From contig JAGKVC010000055.1 in NCBI GenBank assembly GCA_021152595.1, forward strand, positions 1 through 17,867: a stretch of DNA of 17,867 bases, written 5' to 3'. Positions 7,916 through 15,470 of the stretch are shown piece after piece. A program made the position numbers and the translations under genes. Source of the DNA: Clostridia bacterium (GTDB taxonomy: Bacteria; Bacillota; Clostridia; Oscillospirales; Ruminococcaceae). The notes under the pieces were generated by a model that had not been told where the DNA came from, did not search any database, and was given only the letters and a program-made list of their open reading frames with translations. How positions within the stretch are numbered: the stretch's first letter is position 1; each line of letters opens with the position of its first letter.

Positions 7916-7939
7916 CCTGTATTACTTTTTGTATTCAGT

Positions 7940-8992
7940 TTATTGGCGCTCTGCCGCCGCGATCTCATGCAAAATCTCAGAGAACATCTCCGTTTTCGTA
8001 ATCAGCAGACCGTGCCGCGTATCCTCCATGAGCCAGAGCTTCTTGCGCGGCGCTTCCACGGTATCGAAATATTCCTGTGCAAGCTCCGCATTCACCATGT
8101 AATCCTTTTCGCCGTTGATATTGTAAAACGGGATCTCATAGGTGCTGCTGCCGAGCAGCGAGAAATGCTGAAATTCCTCCGATTCAAAGAAATCCCGGCT
8201 GCGCTTTCCGTCATTGCTGAAAAAGCGCTTCCAGTCGCCGAGCGAATAATAGGGATTGTAGAGCATGGCATGCGCCGCATTATAATCGACCTTGTCGTCC
8301 ATATCCGCATAGCCGTATTTGCTGAGCAGCGCAGATTTCGCCCTGTTGTGATCGGTGCTGAGCTGTTCGAGCAGTGCCTTTCCCTCGGAATCGGTGCCGA
8401 CCCATTTCTTTGCGGCTTCCTCAAAGCGCTTTTCATTCTCCTGCCAGTCCACAAGCTGACCGACACCGATGAAGCAGTCATAGTATTCCGGATATTTCTG
8501 CACGAGATTTGCCCCGAGATAGGAACCCCATGAATGTCCGAGCAGCGTGATTTTGTCCGTATTCAGATATTTGCGCAGATATTCTGTCATTTCTTTGCCG
8601 TCCTGCATCATCAGATCAAAGGTGATCGGCGTGCTGTCCTGATCGGGCAGCCAGCTCTTGCCGCAGGCGCGCTGATCCCATGTGACGACCGTATAGACAT
8701 CCGCCCATTTGCGCGTGACCGGTATAATAAACGGGCTGACCGCACTGCCGGGGCCGCCGTGCAGATAGAGCAGAACCGGATTGTCCTTCTTCTCCCCGTA
8801 AATATTGATCCACTGCTTTGTGCCGTTGATTTCGACATACATGCTCTCATTGATGCCGCCCTCGGGTACCTTGTTGTTCTTCTTCATCCTGACGGCACGG
8901 ATGCCGAGCAGCACCAGAATCAGACCGATCACCAGTGCAAGGATGATCAGCAGCATCGTCAGGCAGCCGTGTTTTTTCTTCCCTTGATTCAT
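7940..8992 (-). CDS. Membrane-anchored alpha/beta hydrolase, S33 proline-iminopeptidase type
   Basis: Protein of 350 aa. A basic start (KKKHG) and one hydrophobic helix (about residues 11-32) anchor it, probably with the catalytic domain outside the cell. The alpha/beta-hydrolase domain shows the oxyanion motif HGGPGS (78-83), WDQRACGKS (105-113) typical of S33 peptidases, the nucleophile S154 in GHSWG, and candidate D297 (NGEKDYM) and H327 (TRHGL) completing the triad. Known relatives release N-terminal Pro or other residues from peptides, but related hydrolases act on other substrates, so peptidase activity is likely rather than shown. AAGGAG lies 6-7 nt before ATG 8992. It is 106 nt downstream of the beta-lactamase-fold gene on the same strand with no clear promoter between, so it may be the last gene of the GntR/ABC cluster. 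Confidence 0.88.
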   Translation of the reverse strand: MNQGKKKHGCLTMLLIILALVIGLILVLLGIRAVRMKKNNKVPEGGINESMYVEINGTKQWINIYGEKKDNPVLLYLHGGPGSAVSPFIIPVTRKWADVYTVVTWDQRACGKSWLPDQDSTPITFDLMMQDGKEMTEYLRKYLNTDKITLLGHSWGSYLGANLVQKYPEYYDCFIGVGQLVDWQENEKRFEEAAKKWVGTDSEGKALLEQLSTDHNRAKSALLSKYGYADMDDKVDYNAAHAMLYNPYYSLGDWKRFFSNDGKRSRDFFESEEFQHFSLLGSSTYEIPFYNINGEKDYMVNAELAQEYFDTVEAPRKKLWLMEDTRHGLLITKTEMFSEILHEIAAAERQ

Positions 8993-9082
8993 AGAATTCT
9001 CCTTATGGTCGGCAGTGCCGCATGTTTCGCAAACGAGTATGCGCCCAGACTTTCACGGTTTCGATTTCGCTGCCGAACCGGC

Positions 9083-9099
9083 ACCGCGCACTGCGCGGT
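9083..9099. repeat. Short palindrome at the end of the serine hydrolase gene
   Basis: ACCGCGCA and TGCGCGGT flank a single base at 9091 and touch the TGA stop of the upstream gene. The loop is too small and no T-run follows, so it is not a standard terminator. It might slow RNA decay between the two genes. Confidence 0.35.
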
Positions 9100-10952
9100 C
9101 AGCAGTTCCAGAACTGATACATCTGGAAGCAGACAATGGTCAGCGCCGTTACCGCATTGCCTGCAATATTCAGCAGGTATTGATACGAATGCGTGCGCTT
9201 CTGTTTTCCGGCAAACATCGTCACCGCAGAGGTCAGCGCCGCAAGAATGCAAACTGCAAAACAGAGCATCTGAATCACGCCTGCCGCAATCATCAGCGGT
9301 TTCGGGAATCCGTCGAGCTTCCTGCCGATGCTCGGCAGAATCAGCACACTCAGGAACGATACGATCTTTGCAATCTGTGCCGCCGAGATCACGGCGCCGC
9401 CGGTATAGGTTTCCGGACGGTTGTGCTTTCGCCGGATGCGCTTGATGCTGAGCAGAAAGACCGATGCAACCGCCGCAACAATAAATGCCGCAAACAGCCC
9501 GATTTTCAGATTGTAATGCGGTGCCTCAACGAAATCCATGCTGCTCATATGATAACATGCTCTGCCGTCGGGCAGCGTTTTCTCCTCTGCTGCCATGCCG
9601 TCAACCAGTATCACATTTTCGCTGATCCTTGCTCTGCCGGTATCTTTCAGCGAAGCGCTGTCTATTGCATTCATATAGGGCATATAGGACAGCAGTCCGG
9701 CATGAAAATCACGCGATGTCATATAGCTGCCTTTTTTCAGTTCCGGCTGCGGCGCATCATGATCCACAATATCGTTCATGTTCTGCATGCCGAAAACATG
9801 CCCGATCATGCCCATATCCGGATCCAGATCCCGCATCGCGCGCATGCCGACGATCCCGAACTTTGAAACCGGATCAAATACGAGAACAGAGCAAAAGCCG
9901 ATTGATGCGCCGTCATGCATGTAGATGCGGACGGCACCTTCATCCGTCCAGAAACCGTGACAGACAGAGGGAATATCCGTATCGCCGTAACAGCCCGAGG
10001 GCGAAAGCATCTCCGCAAAGGTCTCCTGCTTTTCAAAGAGCGGACAGGGATCTTTGACAAGTGCCTGCCCGTAGGTCACAAGATCCTGTATGGTGCCGGT
10101 CGCAGAGCCTGCCGGATAAAGGCTGCAATATCCGATGCAGTCACCCTTTGATTCAGCAAACTCCATCAATCTGAGCTTATAGCATTTGATTTTTCTGCGC
10201 TGCTCCTGCACCCATGGGTTATCGCTGTAATCCGGCGCGATCGCCGTGTGCGTCATGCCGAGCGGCTCGAAAATATGTGTGCGGACATAATCGCTGAATG
10301 TTTCGCCGCTGATGCACTCGACAATGTAGCCTGCAAGCGCCGCGCCCCAGTTGGAATACGATGTCACCTCGCCCGGGCGGTGAACCTGCGCAGGCTCAGA
10401 TGCCTGCAAAGCCTCTCCGAGCGGCAGAATATCCGCAGAATCGTAAACAAAGAGCGGCGCATACTGCTCACAGAAGCCTGCATTGTGGTTCATCAGATTC
10501 AGCATCGTGATCGGATCATCGTAGGAAAGGTGGCGGAGGAAATTCTCAGGCAGATAGCCGCGGATATCGGCATTGAGGTCGATTTTGCCCTGTTCCCAGA
10601 GCTGCATCACACTCACCCATGTCAGCGTTTTCGTGATGCTGCCCCATTCAAAGACGGTGTTTTCATCTGCCGGAATCTCCGCCTCAACATCGGTATAGCC
10701 TTCCCAGTCCATCCGGAGCACCTGATCACCGTAAAAAATCGCAGATGCACTTGCGCCCCATTTCCGTTCGATGCCGCGTTCCGCTTCATCCTCCGAAATG
10801 GTATTCTGTATATGTTCCAATGAGGTAAACGGCTTGCCGGACGGGAAAATGATCGCATCGTCCTTTGCCGCGGCAGCCGGAACGGTCAGCGCCGTGCAGA
10901 GAATGCCTGCCGCACAGCAGAATGCTGTCAGCTTTTGTATGATTGTTTTCAT
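9099..10952 (-). CDS. Beta-lactamase-fold serine hydrolase (class C / PBP-like) with C-terminal membrane domain
   Basis: Protein of 617 aa. A signal peptide occupies about residues 1-29 (TVPAAAAK at the cleavage region). The catalytic domain (about 45-400) has the three serine-acyl enzyme motifs: S105-ITK108, Y199-S-N201 and H346-D-G348, which replaces the KTG box as in class C/esterase relatives. After a linker (about 400-480), the C-terminal 140 residues contain roughly four hydrophobic helices (about 483-503, 521-540, 552-579, 594-612). The start was set at ATG 10952, 8 nt after AAGGAGG; the frame extends to 11042, but that would put 30 odd residues before the signal peptide. Relatives include D-Ala-D-Ala carboxypeptidases, D-aminopeptidases and esterases, so substrate is open. 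It lies 13 nt after the second permease gene and belongs to that operon. Confidence 0.9.
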   Translation of the reverse strand: MKTIIQKLTAFCCAAGILCTALTVPAAAAKDDAIIFPSGKPFTSLEHIQNTISEDEAERGIERKWGASASAIFYGDQVLRMDWEGYTDVEAEIPADENTVFEWGSITKTLTWVSVMQLWEQGKIDLNADIRGYLPENFLRHLSYDDPITMLNLMNHNAGFCEQYAPLFVYDSADILPLGEALQASEPAQVHRPGEVTSYSNWGAALAGYIVECISGETFSDYVRTHIFEPLGMTHTAIAPDYSDNPWVQEQRRKIKCYKLRLMEFAESKGDCIGYCSLYPAGSATGTIQDLVTYGQALVKDPCPLFEKQETFAEMLSPSGCYGDTDIPSVCHGFWTDEGAVRIYMHDGASIGFCSVLVFDPVSKFGIVGMRAMRDLDPDMGMIGHVFGMQNMNDIVDHDAPQPELKKGSYMTSRDFHAGLLSYMPYMNAIDSASLKDTGRARISENVILVDGMAAEEKTLPDGRACYHMSSMDFVEAPHYNLKIGLFAAFIVAAVASVFLLSIKRIRRKHNRPETYTGGAVISAAQIAKIVSFLSVLILPSIGRKLDGFPKPLMIAAGVIQMLCFAVCILAALTSAVTMFAGKQKRTHSYQYLLNIAGNAVTALTIVCFQMYQFWNC

Positions 10953-10965
10953 GCTGCACGCCTCC

Positions 10966-11751
10966 TTACAGTTCCTTGTCATCGTATTCCAGCACTGCCG
11001 CGGTGTAGTGATATGCCGCCAGACCGAGGCCAGCCGAAACACCGATCAGCCACATCACCAGACCGTTTCCGAGCTTCATCATCGCCATGAAAATTGACCA
11101 CAGACCTTCCAGCACGCTCATGATAAATTTGAATGCCGGCATACCGATCAGCAGCATCACAAGCTCAAACAGCATGATAACCGCAACCGGCAGCAGAATC
11201 TTTTTGCCGATTCTGCGCAGGGTACCCTCCGCCGCAGCCGTGTCGCCCTCGCGGAAATATTTGCGCAGTCCCTTCGCCTGCCGTCCCATGCAGAACAGAA
11301 ACACCAGCGCGAACAATCCCTGATAAAAGCCGCGCAGGCTGAGCGATTTCGCCAGCGTCGGCATCAGCACGCTGATAATCTCCTCGTAAAATCCGCTTGT
11401 CAGGAAGATATGAATTCTGCAAGAAAGCATCATCACGGCAAAGCTGAATGCACTGACCGCAAGCAGCAGCGACGTCAGCAGAAGAAAACGCGCCGAAACG
11501 ACATCTTTCCGCGCAACCGGCAAAACCGTGAACACACGCGACGAATGCGCGGATTCCTCTGTCCGGAACAGCAGCCCCGGAAACATGCCGGAGATGATCA
11601 TCATGCAGATCAGCATGATCGCCGGTTCAATCAGGATCGCACCGGCAGCGCCGATGACCAGCAGCAGAATCATCACCGGAATCATCCGCTTCTGCCTGCC
11701 GCTCAGCGCGATTAGATCGAGCCGGATCAGTTTTTTGATCGTTTGTGTCAT
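10966..11751 (-). CDS. ABC-2 type transporter permease (second)
   Basis: Membrane protein of 261 aa with about six hydrophobic helices (around residues 24-41, 44-61, 90-110, 140-156, 185-204, 228-248). A cytoplasmic segment has TVLPVARKDVVSARFLL at 75-91. The other permease has a matching stretch at nearly the same position (GILPVQMRTVIQARFLL, 74-90), so the two are paralogous and probably form a heterodimer with the ATPase upstream. The family looks like ABC2_membrane_5. Between about 157 and 185 lies an extra charged cytoplasmic stretch (RQAKGLRKYFREGD) absent from its partner. The ribosome site is an unusual G-run (GGGGGGAA, 11757-11764), 5 nt before the ATG. It starts 15 nt after the first permease. 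The cargo is unknown. Confidence 0.85.
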   Translation of the reverse strand: MTQTIKKLIRLDLIALSGRQKRMIPVMILLLVIGAAGAILIEPAIMLICMMIISGMFPGLLFRTEESAHSSRVFTVLPVARKDVVSARFLLLTSLLLAVSAFSFAVMMLSCRIHIFLTSGFYEEIISVLMPTLAKSLSLRGFYQGLFALVFLFCMGRQAKGLRKYFREGDTAAAEGTLRRIGKKILLPVAVIMLFELVMLLIGMPAFKFIMSVLEGLWSIFMAMMKLGNGLVMWLIGVSAGLGLAAYHYTAAVLEYDDKEL

Positions 11752-11766
11752 AGCAGTTCCCCCCTG

Positions 11767-12468
11767 TCACAGCTCACGCGGCGCAACTTTTCTGACCGTT
11801 CCTGCACAGAATGCCGCACAGATGCCTGCCGCGATCAGATGCAGCACCGCATAGAGCGCGAGCTTTCCGCCGGCAGATTCCGGCAGCAGCTTCCCAAGCT
11901 GCGCAAAGGACGGCAGAATGTGTACATGCATCAGCAGCCCGAAGATCAGAGCAACCGCGACGATTCCCGCAAATGTGTAAATCATCACCTTCATCTCGTT
12001 TGCCTGCCCGTAGATCCAGTGTGCCGCCTCCACAAAAGAGAGCGCCGCAAGCATGAACGCGAACATCATCACGCAGTATGTCAGCAGCGAGCCGATCCCG
12101 ACTGCAAAGTCGCCTTCAAAGCGGTAGATATGCAGCATCTCGGAGACAGCGCCGATCAGAAACGCCGCCAGTTCGCAGAATAACATGCTGACTGCGATCA
12201 GCAGGAACCGCGCCTGAATGACGGTCCGCATCTGCACCGGCAGGATGCCGTAGAGCTTGTTGAAATTGTATTTTTCCGCAGCACTCTGAAGCGGCGCGAT
12301 CAGCAGGATCCCACCGATATACAGTGCAATCGAGATCAGCGGAACGCCGAGAAATACCAGAATCAGATATGCAGCGGCAATCAGCAGCGCCGCAGCAGCC
12401 GGACGGTTTCCGGCGGAACAGACTGCGGTGATCAGATCAAACCGCATCAGATTCAGATAATTCTTCAC
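11767..12468 (-). CDS. ABC-2 type transporter permease (first), GTG start
   Basis: Membrane protein of 233 aa with about six hydrophobic helices (around residues 25-42, 44-60, 88-108, 124-147, 163-181, 204-224). It shares an LPVxxRxxVxxARFLL-like motif (74-90) with the downstream permease, which marks both as the same ABC-2 subfamily. The frame is open to an ATG at 12486, but that codon lies upstream of the only good ribosome site. AAAGGAGG (12475-12482) is exactly 6 nt before GTG 12468, so GTG is chosen. The gene overlaps the 3' end of the ATPase gene by 32 nt, which suggests translational coupling. It should form the membrane part of the exporter with the ATPase and the other permease. Confidence 0.85.
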   Translation of the reverse strand: MKNYLNLMRFDLITAVCSAGNRPAAAALLIAAAYLILVFLGVPLISIALYIGGILLIAPLQSAAEKYNFNKLYGILPVQMRTVIQARFLLIAVSMLFCELAAFLIGAVSEMLHIYRFEGDFAVGIGSLLTYCVMMFAFMLAALSFVEAAHWIYGQANEMKVMIYTFAGIVAVALIFGLLMHVHILPSFAQLGKLLPESAGGKLALYAVLHLIAAGICAAFCAGTVRKVAPREL

Positions 12469-13321
12469 GGTGCGCCTCCTTTGCAATATAGACCAGAATC
12501 TCGTCGATATTGGCTTTTTCGGTCACAAGCGAATCCGGCACCTCATCGAGATACTGCGTATCAAGCATGGTCTCGAAGCCGTTGCGGTAGGCGTGGAATC
12601 CGATGCACTTTTTCCGCAGCGCATCCGGCAGATCCGCCTCCGCACCCTTGAGCAGTACATATTTGCTGTCAAGCTCATCCTTTGTGCCCGTGAACCAGAC
12701 CTTGCCGCCGTGCAGCATCGTGATGTAATCCGCGACGCGCTCCACATCCGCCGTGATATGCGTCGAGAACAGGACGCTGTGCTTTTCGTCCTCGATGTAT
12801 TCCGCAAGAATATCGAGCAGCTCATCGCGCGCGACCGGATCCAGACCGCTGGTCGGCTCGTCAAGGATCATCAGCTCGGCATCGTGCGAAAGCGCAACTG
12901 CAATCATCAGCTTCATTTTCATGCCCTTGGAAAAGGTTCCGACCGCCTTGTCCTCCGGCAGCCCGAACTGCCGGATTCTGCTGTGAAATACCTTCGTATC
13001 CCACGCCGAATAGAACGGCATAAGCTGCTTTTCGATCTGGGTGACGCTCAGATGCTCCGCAAGATACAGGCTGTCAAACACCACGCCGAGCCGCTGCTTG
13101 ATTGCAACGGAATCGCTGACGCTGTCGAGCCCGAAAATGCTGATTTTTCCGCTGTCAATCTTCGCCATATCGAGAATGGAACGGATCGTGGTCGTCTTGC
13201 CGGAACCGTTCTCGCCGACAAAGCCCATGATAAAGCCGCGCGGCAGCGAAAAGCTGACATCCTTCAGGGCGAAATCCGGATAGGCTTTGTTCAGCTTCTT
13301 GATTTCCAGAATATTCTCCAT
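12437..13321 (-). CDS. ABC transporter ATP-binding protein (YtrB-like)
   Basis: ATPase subunit of 294 aa. Walker A is GENGSGKTT (36-44), the signature motif is the variant FSKGMKMKL (130-138), Walker B is LMILDEP (150-156) with catalytic E155, the D loop is SGLDP and the switch H188 is in FSTHIT. The SKGM signature is typical of ATPases paired with ABC-2 permeases under YtrA-type GntR regulators. A C-terminal extension of about 80 residues follows the core domain. ATG 13321 lies 2 nt after the repressor stop, and its ribosome site (GGAGG) is inside the end of that gene; its own 3' end overlaps the first permease by 32 nt. The gene is tightly embedded in the operon. Export or release of a peptide, lipid or antibiotic from the membrane is plausible but not readable from sequence. 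Confidence 0.93.
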   Translation of the reverse strand: MENILEIKKLNKAYPDFALKDVSFSLPRGFIMGFVGENGSGKTTTIRSILDMAKIDSGKISIFGLDSVSDSVAIKQRLGVVFDSLYLAEHLSVTQIEKQLMPFYSAWDTKVFHSRIRQFGLPEDKAVGTFSKGMKMKLMIAVALSHDAELMILDEPTSGLDPVARDELLDILAEYIEDEKHSVLFSTHITADVERVADYITMLHGGKVWFTGTKDELDSKYVLLKGAEADLPDALRKKCIGFHAYRNGFETMLDTQYLDEVPDSLVTEKANIDEILVYIAKEAHREELSESDAV

Positions 13322-13323
13322 GA

Positions 13324-13695
13324 TTATTCCTCCATGAATTTCCGCAGTGCAGCAGCGATCTCATCGTCGGAAAGACCTGCATTTCTGCCGCTTGAGACGG
13401 CGCGTTCGAGTGCCTCCTCCATATCGCAGAGCATCCGCTCACGCAGCAGCTCATTGTTCCGCGGCGCGACAAAATAGCCCTTGCCTGCGACGGAGATGAT
13501 AAAGCCCTCATCCGCAAGATCGTTGTACACTCTTGTTGTCGTGATGACACTGATTTTCAGATCTCTCGCAAGCTGACGGATCGAAGGCAGCTGCTCATTC
13601 TCCTCCGTTTCGCCCTCGAGGATCTGCGTCCGGATCTGTTCCTCGATCTGTTCATAGATCGGAACATCGGACTTGTTTTTGATATAAATTTTCAT
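13324..13695 (-). CDS. GntR-family transcriptional repressor, YtrA subfamily
   Basis: DNA-binding regulator of 123 aa. A winged helix-turn-helix covers about residues 10-78 (QLPSIRQLARDL, then SVITTTRVYNDL, then the wing around GKGYFV). A short helical tail of about 45 residues follows instead of a large ligand domain, which is the hallmark of the YtrA subfamily. The start is ATG 13695 with AGGAG at 13701-13705; the frame also opens from an ATG at 13722, but that would precede the ribosome site and lie in the operator. It is the first gene of an operon with an ABC ATPase, two permeases and two hydrolases. Its promoter overlaps a perfect inverted repeat, so autorepression is likely. In known relatives, repression is lifted by cell-wall-active antibiotics; the inducer here is unknown. 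Confidence 0.93.
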   Translation of the reverse strand: MKIYIKNKSDVPIYEQIEEQIRTQILEGETEENEQLPSIRQLARDLKISVITTTRVYNDLADEGFIISVAGKGYFVAPRNNELLRERMLCDMEEALERAVSSGRNAGLSDDEIAAALRKFMEE

Positions 13696-13705
13696 AGCGC
13701 GCTCC

Positions 13706-13747
13706 TGTGTTATACTGTACATGTTTCAGTATATACAGTATAACACA
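13706..13747. promoter_or_regulatory. Operator: perfect 14-bp inverted repeat, spacer 14
   Basis: TGTGTTATACTGTA (13706-13719) is repeated exactly inverted as TACAGTATAACACA (13734-13747). Extra copies of the inner half-site ATATACAGT stand at 13731-13739, 13747-13755 and 13889-13897. The repeat covers the -10 box and transcription start of the GntR operon, so binding of the encoded repressor here would block transcription. The match of this site to that protein is inferred from position. Confidence 0.8.
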
Positions 13748-13765
13748 TATACAGTGCTTTGTCAA
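13737..13765 (-). promoter_or_regulatory. SigA-type promoter of the GntR/ABC operon
   Basis: On the - strand TTGACA (13760-13765), a 17-nt spacer and TATACT (13737-13742) make a near-consensus promoter. The -10 box lies inside one arm of the inverted repeat. The likely start near 13730 gives a leader of about 35 nt that contains the other arm. Confidence 0.88.
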
Positions 13766-13840
13766 CCCCTTTTTCCATATTTTTTGAAAATGTATGATTT
13801 CGGCGCTGATTCGTGGTTTTCATAGTGATAATAAAACAAA

Positions 13841-13888
13841 ATCCGCATATGCGCGGCAGTTTTTTCCCTGCGCTGCGCATATACGGAT
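13841..13888 (-). terminator. Distal intrinsic terminator after aspartokinase
   Basis: ATCCG...CGGAT and ATATGCGC...GCGCATAT pair around one mismatch, with a bulged GCAG/CTGC tip and a T-run loop. On the - strand the stem is followed by TTTTGTTTTATT. It lies about 110 nt beyond the aspartokinase stop and protects the GntR promoter from read-through. Confidence 0.7.
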
Positions 13889-13899
13889 ATATACAGTCA

Positions 13900-13933
13900 A
13901 AGCCGCCCCGATCAACCGGAGCGGCTTCTTTTA
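13900..13933. terminator. Proximal GCCGC-type terminator hairpin
   Basis: AAGCCGC (13900-13906) pairs with GCGGCTT (13921-13927), with three more pairs after one mismatch. The T-rich tail (TTCTTTTATT) is on the + strand; on the - strand the tail is weak. It resembles the hairpins at 4558-4582 and 17640-17672, so it seems to be this genome's common terminator type. Confidence 0.6.
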
Positions 13934-14000
13934 TTCATATATCAAAAAACGGGATTCCGAAGGGACTGTCCCTTTGGCTGCGTTTGCGGAGCGATCCTGC

Positions 14001-15365
14001 TTACTCTGCGGATTCGGTCACGGTGCTGTTGACGAACATATCATAGATCCGGCGGACAGCTTCCTCGAAATCGCCGTCCAGCAGTCCGATGATGATATTC
14101 AGCTCGCTGGAGCCCTGATCAATCATCTTGACATTGATGCGCGCATGTGCAAGCGCTGCAAAGATTCTTGCAGCCGTACCGCGCGTTCTGCGCATGCCTC
14201 TGCCGACAACTGCCAGCAGCGAAATACCGTGCTCCAGCTCGCAGACATCCGGCTCAACAGCCTTGCGGATGCGCGAAAGAACGGTCTTTTCTCTGCCCTT
14301 GATCGTCTCCTCGGCAAGGATGATCGTCATGGTATCAATGCCGGAGGGCATATGCTCAAAGGAGATGCCCATATCCTCGAGAACGGAAAGCACCTTGCGG
14401 CAGAAGCCGAGCTCTGCATTCATCATCGCCTTCTGGATATTGATGGCACAGAAGCCCTTTTTGCCTGCGATGCCGGTGATCGTATAGCCGGTCTGTGCAT
14501 CGGAATCCGCGCTGTCGCCGGAAACAATCAGCGTGCCCGGTGCAGAGGGATCATTCGTATTGCGGATATTGATCGGAATGCCTGCTGCACGGACCGGGAA
14601 GATCGCGTCCTCATGCAGAACCGTTGCGCCCATATAGGAAAGCTCACGCAGCTCCTCATAGGTGATCGTATTGATCACAGCCGCATCCTTGACAATGCGC
14701 GGATCTGCGACCAGAACGCCGGAAACGTCGGTCCAGTTCTCGTAGATCTCCGCACGGACCGCTCTTGCAACGAGCGAACCGGTGATATCAGAGCCGCCGC
14801 GCGAGAATGTGATGATCTCGCCGTTCGGACCGGCACCGTAGAAGCCCGGAATGACCGCATAGGGCGTCTCTGCGAGCTTTTCGCGCAGGAGCATCATGGT
14901 CTCGGTCATGAGCAGCGAGCCGCTCTCATTGAAGCAGATCACCTCTGCCGCATCAATGAACGGGAATCCGAGATACTCCGCGAGCAGCATGCCGTTGAGA
15001 TATTCGCCGCGGCTCGCTGCGAAATCTCTGGTTGCGCCCTCCTTGAGGCGGAATGCGATCCGGTCGAGCTCATCGGTCGGATCAAAGCTCAGTCCGAGAT
15101 CCTTTGCGATCTCAAGATAACGGCTGCGGATCTGGCTGAGCGGCTCGGAGAAATCCTTGCCCTCAGAGGCAAATCTCTGGCAGGTATAGAGCATATCGGT
15201 GATCTTTGTATCTTCTGAAAAGCGCTTACCCGGTGCCGACGGAACGACATAGCGGCGCTCCGGATCGGCGGTGATAATCGCCTTGACCTTTTTGAACTGA
15301 CCGGCATCCGCAAGCGAGCTTCCGCCGAATTTGACGACTTTGCTGTTCATCTGAACCTCTGACAT
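14001..15365 (-). CDS. lysC: Aspartate kinase (lysine-sensitive LysC-III type)
   Basis: Enzyme of 454 aa that phosphorylates L-aspartate, the first step to lysine, threonine, methionine and diaminopimelate for the cell wall. The kinase domain (about residues 9-285) has KFGGSS (12-17), the SRGGSDITGS substrate loop (188-197) and WTDVSGV...DPRIV (211-224). Two C-terminal ACT domains follow (about 300-370 and 380-445), with MPSGIDT (339-345) and QGSSELNIIIG (417-427), the region that binds the feedback inhibitor in lysine-sensitive enzymes. No homoserine dehydrogenase domain is fused. ATG 15365 has AAAGGA about 11 nt upstream; ATG 15350 with AGAGG is a possible alternative. It is a single-gene unit with its own -10 box upstream and two hairpins downstream. 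Lysine sensitivity is inferred from family features. Confidence 0.93.
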   Translation of the reverse strand: MSEVQMNSKVVKFGGSSLADAGQFKKVKAIITADPERRYVVPSAPGKRFSEDTKITDMLYTCQRFASEGKDFSEPLSQIRSRYLEIAKDLGLSFDPTDELDRIAFRLKEGATRDFAASRGEYLNGMLLAEYLGFPFIDAAEVICFNESGSLLMTETMMLLREKLAETPYAVIPGFYGAGPNGEIITFSRGGSDITGSLVARAVRAEIYENWTDVSGVLVADPRIVKDAAVINTITYEELRELSYMGATVLHEDAIFPVRAAGIPINIRNTNDPSAPGTLIVSGDSADSDAQTGYTITGIAGKKGFCAINIQKAMMNAELGFCRKVLSVLEDMGISFEHMPSGIDTMTIILAEETIKGREKTVLSRIRKAVEPDVCELEHGISLLAVVGRGMRRTRGTAARIFAALAHARINVKMIDQGSSELNIIIGLLDGDFEEAVRRIYDMFVNSTVTESAE

Positions 15366-15404
15366 AGAAAAAGCATCCTTTCCTGATATAAAATTCCAGA
15401 TACT

Positions 15405-15410
15405 ATTATA
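15405..15410 (-). promoter_or_regulatory. Probable -10 box of the aspartokinase gene
   Basis: TATAAT on the - strand lies about 40 nt before ATG 15365. No good -35 box stands at the right distance; the sequence there is a T-run followed by CGGCAAAA. The leader is short, and I see no lysine riboswitch in it. Confidence 0.5.
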
Positions 15411-15453
15411 GTCGATTTTGCCGAAAAAATCTATTGACGGGATTTACAAAGTT

Positions 15454-15470
15454 TGCAGTCTGAAACTGCA
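15454..15470. repeat. Small hairpin between LRR gene and aspartokinase gene
   Basis: TGCAGT (15454-15459) and ACTGCA (15465-15470) form a 6-bp perfect stem with a 5-nt loop. A run CTTTTTG follows on the + strand and only ACTTTG on the - strand. It might be a weak terminator for the LRR gene, about 60 nt beyond its stop. Confidence 0.35.

Larger units (their letters stand above)
13748..14000. other. Gap between GntR promoter and aspartokinase gene
   Basis: No gene with a ribosome site is visible. After the promoter, the stretch holds two hairpins described separately, a short palindrome AAGGGACTGTCCCTT at 13960-13974, and A/T-rich filler. The short palindrome is of a kind common as dispersed repeats and has no assigned role here. 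Confidence 0.5.

Noticed and set aside
9099..10952. True class C beta-lactamase giving antibiotic resistance
   Set aside because: Only the general SxxK/YxN/HxG motifs are seen; the large C-terminal membrane region and operon context fit a PBP- or peptidase-like enzyme as well, so a resistance call is not supported.
13794..15218. 474-codon + strand frame opposite aspartokinase
   Set aside because: The - strand has a clear LysC-type enzyme with kinase and ACT motifs; the antisense frame lacks a ribosome site and any recognisable fold.
15366..15420. Lysine riboswitch upstream of aspartokinase
   Set aside because: The leader is only about 40 nt from the -10 box to the start, far too short for an L-box aptamer.
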